From contig NC_092562.1 in assembly GCF_037975245.1 (NCBI RefSeq), forward strand, positions 1,465,001 to 1,529,000: 64,000 nucleotides of DNA, read 5' to 3'. The translations under genes were made by a program, and so were the position numbers. This DNA comes from Apostichopus japonicus (Eukaryota > Echinodermata > Holothuroidea > Aspidochirotida > Stichopodidae). Position 1 is the first letter of the stretch, and each line of letters begins with the position of its first letter. This document shows, piece after piece, positions 23,445 through 34,705 of the stretch. The notes under the pieces are model-generated. The model searched no databases. It had not been told where the DNA came from and saw only the letters and a list, made by a program, of their open reading frames with translations.

Positions 23445-23705
23445 GTGGCGATACACACCTCCACCAAAACACCAATAGGGGTCTTGTACTCAATGTGATG
23501 CATCCACACACCAAATATGAGAAGTATCCATGATTCCTATCCGGATATCTGATATCATGTTTACATGGTTTTCAGTTTTCGACCTCCGGTGACATCAGAT
23601 AGCCTCTTACCTCCACCAAAAACAATAAGGTTCTTCCTCTCAATACGACACATATACATACCAAGGTATGAAAATTATCCATGATTTTTATCTTGAGACA
23701 TCGTG
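23445..23705. repeat. Two diverged tandem copies of about 150 bp
   Basis: ACCTCCACCAAAACACCAAT at about 23459 and ACCTCCACCAAAAACAATAA at about 23610 each lead into CTCAATRYGAYRCAT, ATCCATGAT and a final ATCRTGTTT. Diverged interspersed or tandem repeat of unknown family. Confidence 0.6.
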
Positions 23706-24202
23706 TTTAGAAGCTGGGCATCACACACTCCCACATACACACTCTTTACATATCCATTTATTCCCTCCGCTTCCTCAGGACATTGTGGAATTTTCATTCA
23801 AGACATTTTTCCAAGTTGGTCTGTCTGCGAAAACACAAGGGCCTCTGGTTTCCTATGACAGAAAAGTATGGAAGCAGTGCATATTAGACGTATATTTCTA
23901 AACACAAGAACTGAAAATTAAGTAATTTATTTTGTGTTTGACATGTTTCAAGAATTCACTAAATAACACAATTACCATCAAATTCTACGACGCACTTACA
24001 GTAGCTGAGCTGTCTAGCATATTCAACATCCGCCAGTATCTTGGAAACTACAATAGGGTCTTAAAACAATCAAATGAAAGTTTTAACAATATGCTTGTTG
24101 CCATGTGTGAAGCACAAAAATAGAACATGTTAACACGTTAGGATGTTAAACTTCTTTAGACTTCATCGCTAAATGCAAACATGCAATCTTGCTAGTCCTA
24201 TG

Positions 24203-24464
24203 AATGAAGTAATTTATCAAACAATGCATGTCAATTGTTTTAAACAACAACGACCTTTTTAACTTGTTCTTCTTTCCCCCCCCCCCCCCCCCTCAGGAAG
24301 AGTGTACTCAAAAGGGTATGAAAAGTGTTGTTTAAGAAGCCCTCATCTTCTTCAACCCATTTTGAGTACACTCTCCCTGAGGGGGAAAAAAGAACAATTT
24401 GAAAAGGTCGTTGTGTTGTATAAAACAATTGACATACATTGTTTGATAAATTACCTCACTTCTA
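24203..24464. repeat. Long imperfect hairpin (about 115-bp arms)
   Basis: GAAGTAATTTATCAAACAAT, CAATTGTTTT, AACAACGACCTTTTTAA and CCTCAGG...GAGTGTACTC on the left reappear inverted on the right (to about 24462) around a loop near 24320-24355. The arms differ mainly in poly-C length. This is a fold-back MITE or a source of a long hairpin RNA. No TSD identified. Confidence 0.7.
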
Positions 24465-24659
24465 TAGGATATACTTAATATGAACGTGCAGATTTGATTT
24501 GAAATATGTCAAGACTAATGGGTTTTTGTTTCGTAAAGATGGAAAGAGATATACTGTTTGCATTTTCATACTATTGTAAATAGGCAATTTGCTTAAGGAG
24601 GCTCAAATTCTTCATCCCAATTAATTGTTTATTTTCAGCAAAACTCTATAATCAAAACA

Positions 24660-24880
24660 AACAGCGCAGGAGATACCAACGGGGGTTGATCCGTTCATGG
24701 AGGTAAAAACAGATCCGTTACACATTTAATGTAACTTATCATAGTTATAGTTGTTTACCTAAAATTGTAATCTGTTACAGGTACTAGCTACAATGTTGAA
24801 AATGTAACTAGTTACAGTTACATTTGACTGAAAAATAACTAGTTAGTTACAATTTCAAAAATAACTTGTGACATCAACCC
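24660..24880. repeat. Degenerate GTAACTAGTTACA-rich repeat
   Basis: Repeated GTTACA/TGTAAC words, including TAACTAGTTACAGTTACAT. Similar words resume at about 25510-25560 beyond the LINE fragment, so the LINE may have inserted into this repeat. Family not identified. Confidence 0.4.
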
Positions 24881-25103
24881 AAATATGGAAAGGGGGAGGG
24901 GCGGACAATAACCTACTTCCTTGCGTAGGCTGATGTATACCTATACCGGTACGAATAAAGACAAATTACCCAAGCTGGCCTTCATTGCGGTTCCAGGCAA
25001 AGATTATAATGCTCCGGAATAGGGCAACAAATCAAAACAGCGTTGGGTCTACCGTCTTGTATAATCTTTTCAATTGTCAATCAACTTCAAAATTTCCTAT
25101 TTC

Positions 25104-25575
25104 TTAATAATAAAAATAATAATCATAATCATTATTATGATCATTATCATAATCATAATCATAACCATAATCATAACCATAATAATAATAATTATAATAA
25201 TAATAATAAAAATAAATTATTTTTATATAGCGCTTAATACAGCGTTTCAAAGCGCTTTACAGAGTAGGAAATCTAGGAATCAAACAGAAATGTTTTAAGT
25301 TGTCTCTTGAAATTAGAGAGGGAGGGAGAGTCACGAACGTGAAATGGGAGTTCGTTCCAAAGAGAAGGCGCAGCGACAGAAAAGGCACGATCGCCATAAC
25401 GAGTGTGGGTATACGTAGACCAGGAGTTAATTGCAAATGCGCATGATTGGAAATGCAATTCCTGGGCCGTGTGCGCACATTTGGAAATGACAAAGTAACG
25501 GGACCATATTGTAACGCTGATACAGTTACTATTGCAACTAGTTGCTTGCTCCGTTACGAGATTACAAAATGTCAT
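25104..25575 (-). mobile_element. LINE 3' end (CR1/L2-like) with ATT-rich tail
   Basis: The minus-strand frame 25575-25273 ends RYGDRAFSVAAPSLWNELP, then VRDSPSLSNFKRQLKTFLF, the characteristic C-terminus of non-LTR reverse transcriptases of the CR1/L2/Jockey group. Its 3' UTR includes GTAAAGCGCTTTGAAACGC and AAGCGCTATATAAA and runs into a (TTA/ATT)n tail at 25215-25104. It is strongly 5' truncated; the frame upstream of about 25510 is probably not LINE. Confidence 0.8.
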
Positions 25576-25976
25576 TTGTTTCAGTAAACAGTATTACTTG
25601 TAACACCGGTCCTTCCAAATCCTGCCCCCGGGGAAACATTCTTCAATCCAAATAGTTGTCCTTTGTTATGTATATCAGTTGTTGGTCAAATAGAGAGATT
25701 TAAGAACATTTGGAGTGTTCTTTCAATTAAAGTTCTGCAATATATTATCTCCATTTGCAAATCTAGGAAAGTACCTCTCTAAACACTTCTTTGTGATGAG
25801 GCTTTATTTCCTTCAAAGTCATTTCCACTGAATCAATAAATTAATGAAAGAACACTTGCGATGGAGGACTTCAGCAGGATTAACGTTTTCTTAAAAGCAA
25901 TATTAGCAAATCAATCACAATGATTGTTCACCTCTTTTTGGCAGGGGCTCTTACTTCTGATTACCGCCTCATTCTG

Positions 25977-26021
25977 TTACGTAAAGTAGACAGTTGATGA
26001 AATATCACTAATTTGCAATTC
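25977..26021 (-). CDS. Small gene, exon 3 (terminal coding)
   Basis: A very strong acceptor (pyrimidine tract CTTTCCCTTTTCTCTG, then TTTCTAG) precedes 26021. Entering in phase 0, as exon 2 requires, it adds ELQISDISSTVYFT and a TAA stop at 25979-25977. A minus-strand AATAAA lies near 25808, about 170 bp on. A donor-like GTAAGA 23 nt after the stop leaves open that the exon is internal in another frame. No homology recognised. Confidence 0.35.
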   Translation of the reverse strand, partial: ELQISDISSTVYFT

Positions 26022-26629
26022 CTAGAAACAGAGAAAAGGGAAAGTAGATATACTACTGGCCTTCCAGGATGCTTAATGTCAGAAATAATATCTGGAAAAC
26101 ATGCATTCTCAAGACCACATTAAGACGTATTATGAATTGAGAATATCCAGTTCAAATCCAAGTCTCTAAATTTCATAATTTATTGGTGCGCAAAGTGATT
26201 CGAAAAGTGCAAATAAGTAACTGATGCAATTAAATCGCTAAAAGGGACTTAAATATAGGAAACAATACCATTAATTGATGAAAATAAAACTGCTGATGTG
26301 ATTGTAAAATCCTGATGAGAACCATGATTTTCTTTTGAATTCATTAGAGTTCTTCTGCATCAAAACAACCTTTGTCCATACTTAATAGATATGTATCTTT
26401 AACACCATGGGTAACCATGTAGCAATACATGACAGATATGTATTAAGATTTGTCACTTTAACACATAACGTTTTGTTAATAAATTTGGTTTAGGTTAATT
26501 TAGAGACCCAAGGATCAGGAAGCCTTACACTAGCTTATTTGAAACCCTATCCGTGTTAGATAATTAATGTCTCTCAAATATACGAACAACTCAAATTATT
26601 CCAATATGCAAAGTATATTACAAACATAC
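26022..26629. other. Intron of small gene
   Basis: No other feature recognised. Confidence 0.4.
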
Positions 26630-26747
26630 CTTGTCTTGATTGTGGTTACATTGATTCTCATTTTCTATGGCTTCCCGTTCTGAATTAGAAGGTTGACTGA
26701 ACACATCGGCCACACTGGTACCAGAAGGAATTTGTTTGTAGTTAATC
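26630..26747 (-). CDS. Small gene, exon 2
   Basis: Acceptor GATATTGTCCACAG before 26747 and donor GACAAG|GTATGT after 26630 are both good; 118 nt, phase 2 in and phase 0 out. Joined to exon 1 it encodes R, then INYKQIPSGTSVADVFSQPS and NSEREAIENENQCNHNQDK. The segment is hydrophilic, Asn/Gln/Glu-rich, with no membrane span or recognised domain. The clean phase match to the upstream ATG exon is the main evidence. Confidence 0.5.
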
Positions 26748-27682
26748 CTGTGGACAATATCAAGTAAAATAAGAGATCGTTTTAGAATGTTACCTTGGAT
26801 TAAACTCAGATGGCTTCCTAAAGATTACTGGAGGGTTTAACCACTATCTCAGCAACATCTTCCTGTTTCTATAAGTCAATATTTTACACAACAGATGTAT
26901 ATTTATAAACATCATGGTGGCTGAAAAAAAAGCTAAACTAATTAGTCATGGCCTGCAAATATTAAGGATTTATGGTAATGCTTTTGCAGGGCCCTGCAAT
27001 TACACATACCCTAATCGAATCTAAACTGTACCGCTAACACCAACAAAAGCAAATCTGCATGTATATAATGTAGCTAATACAAGTCATCGACAGAATTAGG
27101 CTATTTAGTATCCTAACATGATTCCACATTAAAGTCAGTACTCACCGTACAATTACAATGAGAGTAGCATACCTTGGACCTACAGTACTGGATAGGACAG
27201 AGTCCCGATTTAAACTGATTCTATAGAGTTAGACTAATACCATAGGTTTACTATATACAATAAGGACCTTCATGACTGTAACAAGATTTAATCTTCGCTG
27301 GATTATTTTGCACCATAGTATCAAGCAAGTACGTTAAGCCGGCCTCATATTGTTTGCATTGAAGCCACTATACTAAGGCCTACGGCACAAGTGTATGTAA
27401 TAACTAGACTGTGTGCCTAAGCTAAAGGCTTGAAGTTATACGCTAGTTCTAGAGAACACAGTGAACAGTATGATCATGGCTAACGTTAGGACTCCTTGCT
27501 AGGCCTAGCCTAGTTTAAACATCGCATATATTATATTATTAGATATCCAGTATAGCCTATGTATACATTGATTGATTGAATAAAGGCCTATCCGATGCCT
27601 TGACATTAAACCTAGTCCAGGAAGTGAGCAAAGGCTGCATGATACATGTGTAAGTGTCAAATCAAGAAATAAGAGGGCCTAC

Positions 27683-27717
27683 CTTATCGCAGAGTCAATG
27701 GTAACCTCGACGACCAT
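27683..27717 (-). CDS. Small gene, exon 1 (start codon)
   Basis: ATG at 27717-27715 opens MVVEVTIDSAI and reaches donor ATAAG|GTAGGC in phase 2; AG plus the first G of exon 2 makes Arg, so the frame continues. No protein family recognised. A perfect D-box palindrome ATTACGTAAT sits about 62 bp upstream. The gene lies on the same strand between the putative signal exon and Ig exon of the Ig/FN3 gene, so it would be nested, or else that signal exon belongs to a separate gene. Confidence 0.45.
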
Positions 27718-27778
27718 AGAGCTACTGTGAATACAAATTTATAGTATAAGGCCACGGCCGGTCGCGGATCGTGTTTCG

Positions 27779-27788
27779 ATTACGTAAT
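27779..27788. promoter_or_regulatory. D-box / E4BP4-type palindrome
   Basis: ATTACGTAAT matches the NFIL3/PAR-bZIP consensus RTTAYGTAAY in full on both strands, about 62 bp upstream of the small gene's ATG. The same window encodes two NFIL3-like proteins. Chance is possible: the 8-bp core is expected about twice in 64 kb of this composition and occurs four times. Confidence 0.35.
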
Positions 27789-29640
27789 GGAAAGGGGTGT
27801 ACAGTGCGCAGGCGTAAGGATGACCATTGTCAAACTGAAGTTGTATTTGACTGTTTATGGGATATATCTTTCGATGTTCAATTGATTTAAAGGGTGTGAA
27901 GACTCGCGCACAAAGAAACGTCTCATGCCGGTAATCTGACCTAGTTTCGAATGACGTGTAACAGAAGTAATAGACACCACCATCGTTCCCAGAAAATACA
28001 CACACAGCTTGCTACCGTTGGTAATTAGACGATAGTGCACAGTCAATACATACAGCTACGGTCAATACCCACAACACAGTGTACATAGCAGCGATTGACA
28101 TCTCAGGTCTAGATAAAAGATAAAAAGGTATCATGTGTCATTACTGTTTGCATTTTGTGGCGACAAGAAGAAAACTTCACTTGCAAGCAATGGAAAGTTA
28201 ACTTTTCAGAGCGCGGCACGCGGTTTGGGGCGATTCTTCAATGCCTTTAAGGTAGCTCTCGGCAATCATAGAGGAATTGGTACTCTGAGAATGGTACTTA
28301 AACGGATCGGTACAAGCTGAAAATGTCTTTAGTGGTATTGCTGATTAAACAAAGTTAATATAGCATAAAATAGATCTACATATTTAATTGTCAGCAGTAT
28401 TAATTCAACATGTTATAGCAAGATAAAAATGTGTAAAACGTGTAAAACGTGTCGATAGTATATCCCTGAAGGTTCTCAACGTTATATTACTTTCCCAGCC
28501 ACTGATGATGAGGGGTCCATTAAACAAAGATATATGTAGCCGACATCGGATTCTGTGGGGTGAGTGAGGATCGAGGGGGATGGGGTAGAAATGAAGGCAA
28601 CATAATTCGTTATTCAATCACTAGCATTTTAAAGATATGTGGAAAAAATGGTGGAAAATACATATTTCAAAGACAATATTCCTTTTTTTTTTTTGCTTCA
28701 TAACCACTTTTAGCATCATACGTTTCCCGACTGATGGAATGATTATACAATTATCAAATCAAATCAGATAAAAATTACAGTGGTCCATATTTCATCTGAT
28801 GGCGTCATTTTTACTTTAAATTGTTACTTTTGATATATATCCCCTTTTTCATTAATTTTCTTTTTAAAGTTTAATAAAGGAATTCATAAATTCCATTGCT
28901 CAAGTTTTGGCATGACCTTTCAGGGTTAACGGTTAATACCTTGATGACAGCAGCTGTGCGTATTCGCAAGTTATCTTTCTTGTTTGTTTTAAGTATTTAT
29001 AGTCGCTCTTTTAAGTTCTATAGTTGATCTATACACTACTCACTGATGTAACTTTACAGGAAGGTGCCTCTCAATTTACTTATCACTTTCTATTTCCTTC
29101 CAGAGGTTCTGTACAGAGAGGAGTATAATACTTGATTTTTGACAACATCCGGGTACTTATATGAACAGAAACGTGGTCACGTTGCACATCTGGCGTGCCA
29201 TGGATGTTTGTATTCAGTTTTTCATCTACCATTCAAGTTCAGAAATGATAAAAAGTAGATCATTGATCTGGAATCAAAATTCTGAGACCGCTCTCCTTTT
29301 ACCCTCGTGTTCCCCCGTGTCGGGTTTTCTTTTCAATGGACAGTTTCTTAAGTCACCTTTTGGTGGCATATCATTAAATGTCGTCGACTCTTTGGGTATA
29401 GGCCTAAATGAAATACTTCCTTTTGTGTCTGTGATAATTTTTGTCTTTGACGTCCTTCCAAGTTGACCTTGAAATCCTTGCCTGTTCTACTATGTTCACT
29501 TTCAAAATGAAAGAGACAACGGCGGGGTGGGGGAGGATGAGGGAGGGGCATTTTGTCAGCTTACCTCAGTCCTTTCTAGGTCAGCGATTTGAATAGGATT
29601 TCAAGGTGTTCATGTGTGTGTGGGGGGGAGTTCTAAAAAA
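27789..29640. other. No gene seen
   Basis: Open frames here either contain stops or have no splice support. A minus-strand frame starting MYTVLWVLTVAVCID at about 28075 is stopped by TAG after 24 codons. Confidence 0.45.
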
Positions 29641-29649
29641 ATGCAAACT

Positions 29650-29726
29650 AATTGTGGTTGGGGCGCGTGGGGGAGGGGAGGGAGGGGGAGGGAGGGGGAG
29701 GGAGGGGAGAGGGAGGGGAGGGGGTT
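29650..29726 (+). other. G-rich tract, G-quadruplex candidate
   Basis: Many GGGG/GGGGG runs separated by single A or GA (GGGGAGGGAGGGGGAGGGAG). This far exceeds four G-runs with short loops. No gene is adjacent. Confidence 0.6.
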
Positions 29727-30249
29727 ACCTCCTCGTTGTCAACATCCTCAGGATACAGTGAGGATTTTGAGGTTTGAGAGGTTTTGAGGTTTACAATCAT
29801 ATGAACATTATCGTTTCTACACATTTTAGTAATTCATTCCTTCAATGACTTCGATGACCACGAACATAAAAATGTTAGATATCGTACAGTGATAGAACTA
29901 TATATTAATATGGCTTTTACTCCAGGAAAATTATTTAATGTTCATGATTCTAGAGAAGTTACTGGGTTTCGTTAAAACCTGCATGTGCCCATCAAGTGTC
30001 ATATTATAACACTGTATCTCATTATTATATCAGTGACTAATTTTCATTTTTTTTTCAAAAACGCAACCAACTATTTCTTGGGTATTTGAGGGTGGGGAGG
30101 GGGTCGTTCTTTTTGGTGCTTGAATGTTAGTCTACGTATGTTACAAAGTATCCGGGTCGACTGGGCAATTTTTTTTTCAAGCGGGTTTCGTTATGATCAA
30201 CGCTCATACTCAATATACTATGTGTCAAAATGATCACGTGCAAACGTTC

Positions 30250-30478
30250 AGTGGCGGATCCAGGTTTTCTTGTTTGGTTCCCCCTTTTATTTTTATTTTT
30301 CGAAAGAGAGACCCAATAGACGAGTGTAGCAGTAGGCACCACAATTACTATCGAAAGAGGTATACATAAGGAAAATGTTGGTAAGTTGCAAGGAACGCCA
30401 ATGGTGCAGTGAGCACCGTGAGCACCTTGTATATATGGGCACCACGACACATGCCTTGAATCCGCAGCCCAGTTTTTC
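30250..30478. mobile_element. hAT-like TIR remnant
   Basis: CAGTGGCGGATCCAGG at 30250 is a classic invertebrate hAT-type terminus. A loosely inverted CTTGAATCCGCAG lies near 30456-30468. I could not find a matching 8-bp duplication, so the boundaries are approximate. Confidence 0.35.
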
Positions 30479-31514
30479 CATATTATATAATGAGTCACAA
30501 ACATTACCGTTGGAGTGTTAAATTAAACAACTCAATGACTCAGAGAATGAAAATGCAGGTATAGCATTTTTCACACGTTTGTTGAATTTTTGAGCATGAG
30601 TGAACATTATGGTACACACATGGAGGTTAAAATTCTTTTTTTTTCTTTTTTTTTGGGGGAAACATTGCATCAAATTTGTTTACAAAATATGGATATGCGA
30701 TATTACGAATACTGCGGTATCCAGTTCAAAAGCAAGTATAGTTCATATTGGTTAAATTGACACTTCACTAAAACTCAGGGTTAAATCGATAAGAAAAATA
30801 AAAGATAAAAACAAAAAATCAGAATTGATGTATCGATTTCAACTTATACCGTATAACATCCGCTTGTTTGCTTCAAGTTCACCTTTGATACAACCTAGTA
30901 CATGAACCTACTTCCACAATTTCATTCACACTGCGATGATCAATAGCTCGTAAACGGCAACTTCTAACCATCAGTCATATAGACATTGGTTGTATAGGGA
31001 TTGAAAGTCATCTTCCATCTTGCTTGTTTTTTCCCTCTTTTTATTCCTTTTCTAACTTTTCGACGAACCGCCCCGATTTTCACATTTTACCCGGCAGCAC
31101 CAGGTACATCATTTTGCCTCTGTTGAACACGTCTGCCGTACATACACTTATCAAATAACAGCCAAGTATTTTAACTTATTTCATATTTCAATAATTGGGC
31201 GTAATATTACCATATGACATATTTTTGATGTGGAAACTATATAGAATACATTGGATTCAAACATCTCATTCATAAGAAGGCCGATATTTTCAGTCCATTT
31301 TTTTTAAAATATCGATAAACATGTTGGATGCTACATATCTCCGTTCTGTTTAATATTGTTTTATTATTAATATTATTATTACATACGATATAGTATAGTA
31401 GTAGCGAGCCCTAGTAATATAGGGAAATATCAACAAACCCAATATTTTATCACCAATATGAAAAGCAGAAAGTATCACAATCGTTTGGTAACATAATAGC
31501 AATAATTGACTCAC
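30479..31514. other. No gene seen
   Basis: AT-rich. Contains ATCCGCTTGTTTGCTTCAAG near 30858, which recurs (as CCGCTTGTTTGCTTCAAG) inside the hairpin at 52099-52199, so an interspersed repeat is present. Confidence 0.45.
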
Positions 31515-31587
31515 CTGAGGAAGAAACTACATCAGCGAGTAGGAGAAATGTAAAGAGGTGAACTGGTGAAGACCGGTACATTTCCAT
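31515..31587 (-). CDS. Signal-peptide exon, probable 5' end of Ig/FN3 gene
   Basis: ATG at 31587 opens MEMYRSSPVHLFTFLLLADV, VSSS: a short polar start, a hydrophobic core (LFTFLLLADVV) and small residues before a likely cleavage site, then the donor CCTCAG|GTGAGT in phase 1. Phase 1 is exactly what the Ig exon at 18900 needs, and phase-1 signal exons are typical of Ig/FN3 receptors. A second ATG (residue 3) is in frame. An upstream ATG 11 nt earlier, in another frame, overlaps the start. The intron to the Ig exon would be about 12.6 kb, and the small gene lies inside it, so linkage is inferred. Confidence 0.55.
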
Positions 31588-34088
31588 ATTAAGTCCATAG
31601 AAGAAGAGGTTAATTTCTAGAAATTTCACAATTTTGTTTTGCAGAAAAATTAACAGATAAAAATTTGGGCGTGTTTGTATTCTTTTATCCCTTACAGATA
31701 ATCCACTTTTAATCCATCGATTTGTTAGAAAATCAGAATAAGTATTAATTCCCCAGACTGGATTTGTTTTTCATTGCAAAGATTGGTTTCCTCCCAAAAG
31801 AAAGTGTGTGTGTGTGTGACATTTGCGTCTCTCTCTAGATACGAGAAGTTGAGCGGCAACTCTTAACGCTAAACACTGTCTTTGTAATCCAAAAGGTAAA
31901 TTATTAATATCCTATTACAGGCTCTTGATTTACTCATGTCACCGGTTCTGTCCTGATGTATACAAGTCGAAAGGGATTGTTAACTGGAATTTCCTGAACC
32001 GCGGGGGAACGGCTGACAGAACTCCAGGATCAGAATGGGTTTTTTCCCCTTCCTTTTATTAGCTCTCATCTCCTGCATTCCTTCCATATTATGATTGACA
32101 TGCGAGTGGTGAATGACACTTAAAGAGACTCTATACGATGTTATACTATAGCTTATACCGTTAGGAAGTTGGCGTTCCTTAGATATCTTTCCTGAAATTG
32201 GTGGTAGGTCAATTTTACAACTACTTTTTTTTCGATACGAACTTTACACAATACATTCTTTCCAGATGTTTGTTTGCTCCGAACGTTAACCGGCCCCTCA
32301 ATCTACCCCTTCCTCTGGAACCTCCTTTACCATCTCCGGAGCAAATACATTTGTTCAGGGGACAACTACCATTACTTTACTTTTGTTATGTGGGGAGCCA
32401 CAGATGGAATGTCGTTAACTGGGAGGTGTTTCCCCCGTCCCTTTGTGAGAATCTTTTGCTAAAATGGAGTGTTCTTAGATCCAAAATTGGTAAAGACCGA
32501 ACGTGTTATATAAAGTTCGCACTTTGCGCAATTTAGCCTCTGGTTGCCAATTGTTTTTCCGGCCTTGTCCTACCAGCTCATTATTATCAACTCTCATCAC
32601 ACGAAGATGTACTTTTCCATGACAACAGTTTCACCCATTTCGCAGAGAGCGAACGAAAATGTTGAGAGAAAAACACTGGTGCCCATCAAAACGAAATCCT
32701 AAAATATTAATTGGACGCGTATGCGAGCAAGTGTGTCTATAGACCTCATAATACTTATTGCACAAATTACTGCAAACTATACAAAGTGAACAATGTCCGT
32801 TTTGACTCAGTGCAGCCCATCGAGGCAACTACTGACTCCCGGGGAGCGAAATATTTTCCCCAAAGGGGTCTGCAATTATGCGTAAATAGTCGCTCATGAT
32901 TGGTTGGAAAAGTTACGTCATCACCATAGAAACCTTCACTTCGAGGTTACCAAAATCGCTCCATAGGGATATGCAAATTCTGCGACATAAATTTCGTATA
33001 TAATGGTGTACTTAGTATCGTTATTTCGTAAAGTATACGAATAAACACCAACGCATAATATATTATATTACCTAATTTGCAGTTATGGACGGAAAAGTCA
33101 ATAGATCTATCTACACGCGCATGCGTCCGAGATATGCTTTGTTTCGTTTCTATTCACAGACACCCGGATGCTTTTGTTGGAATTTTCCACTCTGCATATA
33201 TAGGCCAAAATTTTGACCAAAATGTACATTGTCATGATTTTCTAATTATTTTACCGCACTGTACAACAGTATATTAGACCAAACAAATACCGCTTTGACC
33301 ATGAAGACAAACATATAGAAAGAGGCGTCGACCGCTCTATCAAATACCGAGCATTTATTTCACGAAAACATATTAATATCATAATCTTCTCTTTTTTCGA
33401 ATTTGCTACATTCAGATAGAAAAAAATAAAACTGTTTAAGAAACTGTTTCTTTACTGCGACAAATTTGGCTGCGTAGGTAAATGTAGAGAAACTAAGAGG
33501 GGTGGCTGGGGGGGGGGGCGGGCGGGTCTGACGGTTCGTTCCTAGCAGAATCCTCAGAGACAGAATGTTACCCGGGAACTTGAAGATACTTCTCATGATC
33601 GGCAAGTCGGTTATCAAATTATTATAAATTTATAAATCATTTTCTAACGTTATACAGGATATACACGTTCCAGCAGTGTCCAGTCAATTTTAACGTTCAC
33701 TAATATACTTTGTAAACGGAACTACCGCGATTATCAACACACATGTGTAGTGCAGCTTGCCATGTTGGGCAGGCTATAGGTTACAAAAGGAAACCATTCC
33801 GTTGTGGTATTTGTGAAAAGACGCAAGGTGCTATATTTGAGGGTGAACTATACCAAGTGTAATTTCGCTTTGTAGGAAACCATTTTGCCGTCACATTTTG
33901 AATGAATAGAGACCCTTAAGAAGTTCAAGGAATGCACGACATATAGTGACTGCCTAATCGGATAATGTAATAACGTATAATAGACGTTTCCTTATAGTTC
34001 GTATTTATAGGAAAGTAAGATTTCTTAATTGCAAGTTCTATATACATGGGAGTACATATAGCATTTTCCGGGTATGATGCGGAGAGTG
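31588..34088. other. No gene seen
   Basis: Upstream flank of the signal exon. G-run at 33509-33523. Open frames up to 112 codons are unsupported by splice sites or recognisable composition. Confidence 0.5.
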
Positions 34089-34121
34089 GGATTGGGGCGG
34101 GGGAGGGTGGGGGAGGGGGCT
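34089..34121 (+). other. G-rich tract, G-quadruplex candidate
   Basis: GGGATTGGGGCGGGGGAGGG followed by TGGGGGAGGGGG: at least five G-runs with loops of 1-3 nt. Confidence 0.6.
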
Positions 34122-34282
34122 GGTCGAGACAGTACGGACCTAGTGAAGATATATGTCGGCCTTGAGTTTTCCCAATCTAACAATACTATTAGTAAGATAT
34201 CCAAATGTAGAGTTCGCTTTGGGACTATTTTTCCTTTCTTTCACTTTTAACTCCTGGAATTTTGTTCTGGCAATCTTATTGC

Positions 34283-34313
<31 letters not shown>

Positions 34314-34330
34314 TATTGTAGCTTACTGTT

Positions 34331-34333
<3 letters not shown>

Positions 34334-34378
<45 letters not shown>
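34334..34378. repeat. (TA)n microsatellite
   Basis: TA tract just left of the perfect palindrome at 34385-34431; an (AAT)n run at 34284-34311 precedes it. Confidence 0.9.
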
Positions 34379-34379
<1 letters not shown>

Positions 34380-34384
34380 CTATA

Positions 34385-34431
34385 TTTATTTAATAAAAGA
34401 GCGCGCTATATGCGCTCTTTTATTAAATAAA
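34385..34431. repeat. Perfect inverted repeat, 20-bp arms
   Basis: TTTATTTAATAAAAGAGCGC (34385-34404) and its exact inverse (34412-34431) flank a 7-nt spacer. It lies at the tail end of the SINE at 34432-34705. Confidence 0.9.
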
Positions 34432-34705
34432 TTTATTTATTTATTAATGTATGTATTTTTTTATGTATTTTTAGATCGTCCTGCAAGCAGGAACTCGCGA
34501 AGAAGCCTCATTGGCTTATCAAAGCCGCAAGCTGACCAAAGTCAGTCTCTTACATTCATATTTAACGTCCATGATTATGAATTGTCAATTGTCAACAATT
34601 CTGTAACTGGACGACATGCATTAATCTTGGAGTGACTCGAACCGGGGACCTTATGGTTGGAAGGCACCGGCGTTAACCACTGAGCTAACACTCCACGCAT
34701 GATAT
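34432..34705 (-). mobile_element. tRNA-derived SINE, second family, with TAAA-type tail
   Basis: On the minus strand a tRNA-like head at about 34697-34625 has GTGTTAGCTCAGTGG (A box) and GGTTCGAGTCA (B box), and GGAGTG/CACTCC can pair as an acceptor stem. The body contains AAGCCAATGAGGCTTCTTCG and CGAGTTCCTGCTTGCAGGA, then an ATAAATAAATAAA-like tail. Part of the body recurs at 45881-45915. This differs from the (TA)n-tailed family. Confidence 0.65.

Noticed and set aside
27739-28075. MYTVLWVLTVAVCID... followed by GNDGGVYYFCY, looking like a signal peptide and Ig fragment
   Set aside because: An in-frame TAG separates the two parts and no adequate splice donor or acceptor removes it.
34612-34700. 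A functional tRNA gene
   Set aside because: A and B boxes are present, but the anticodon arm does not form a proper 7-nt loop and the unit continues into a SINE body and tail.
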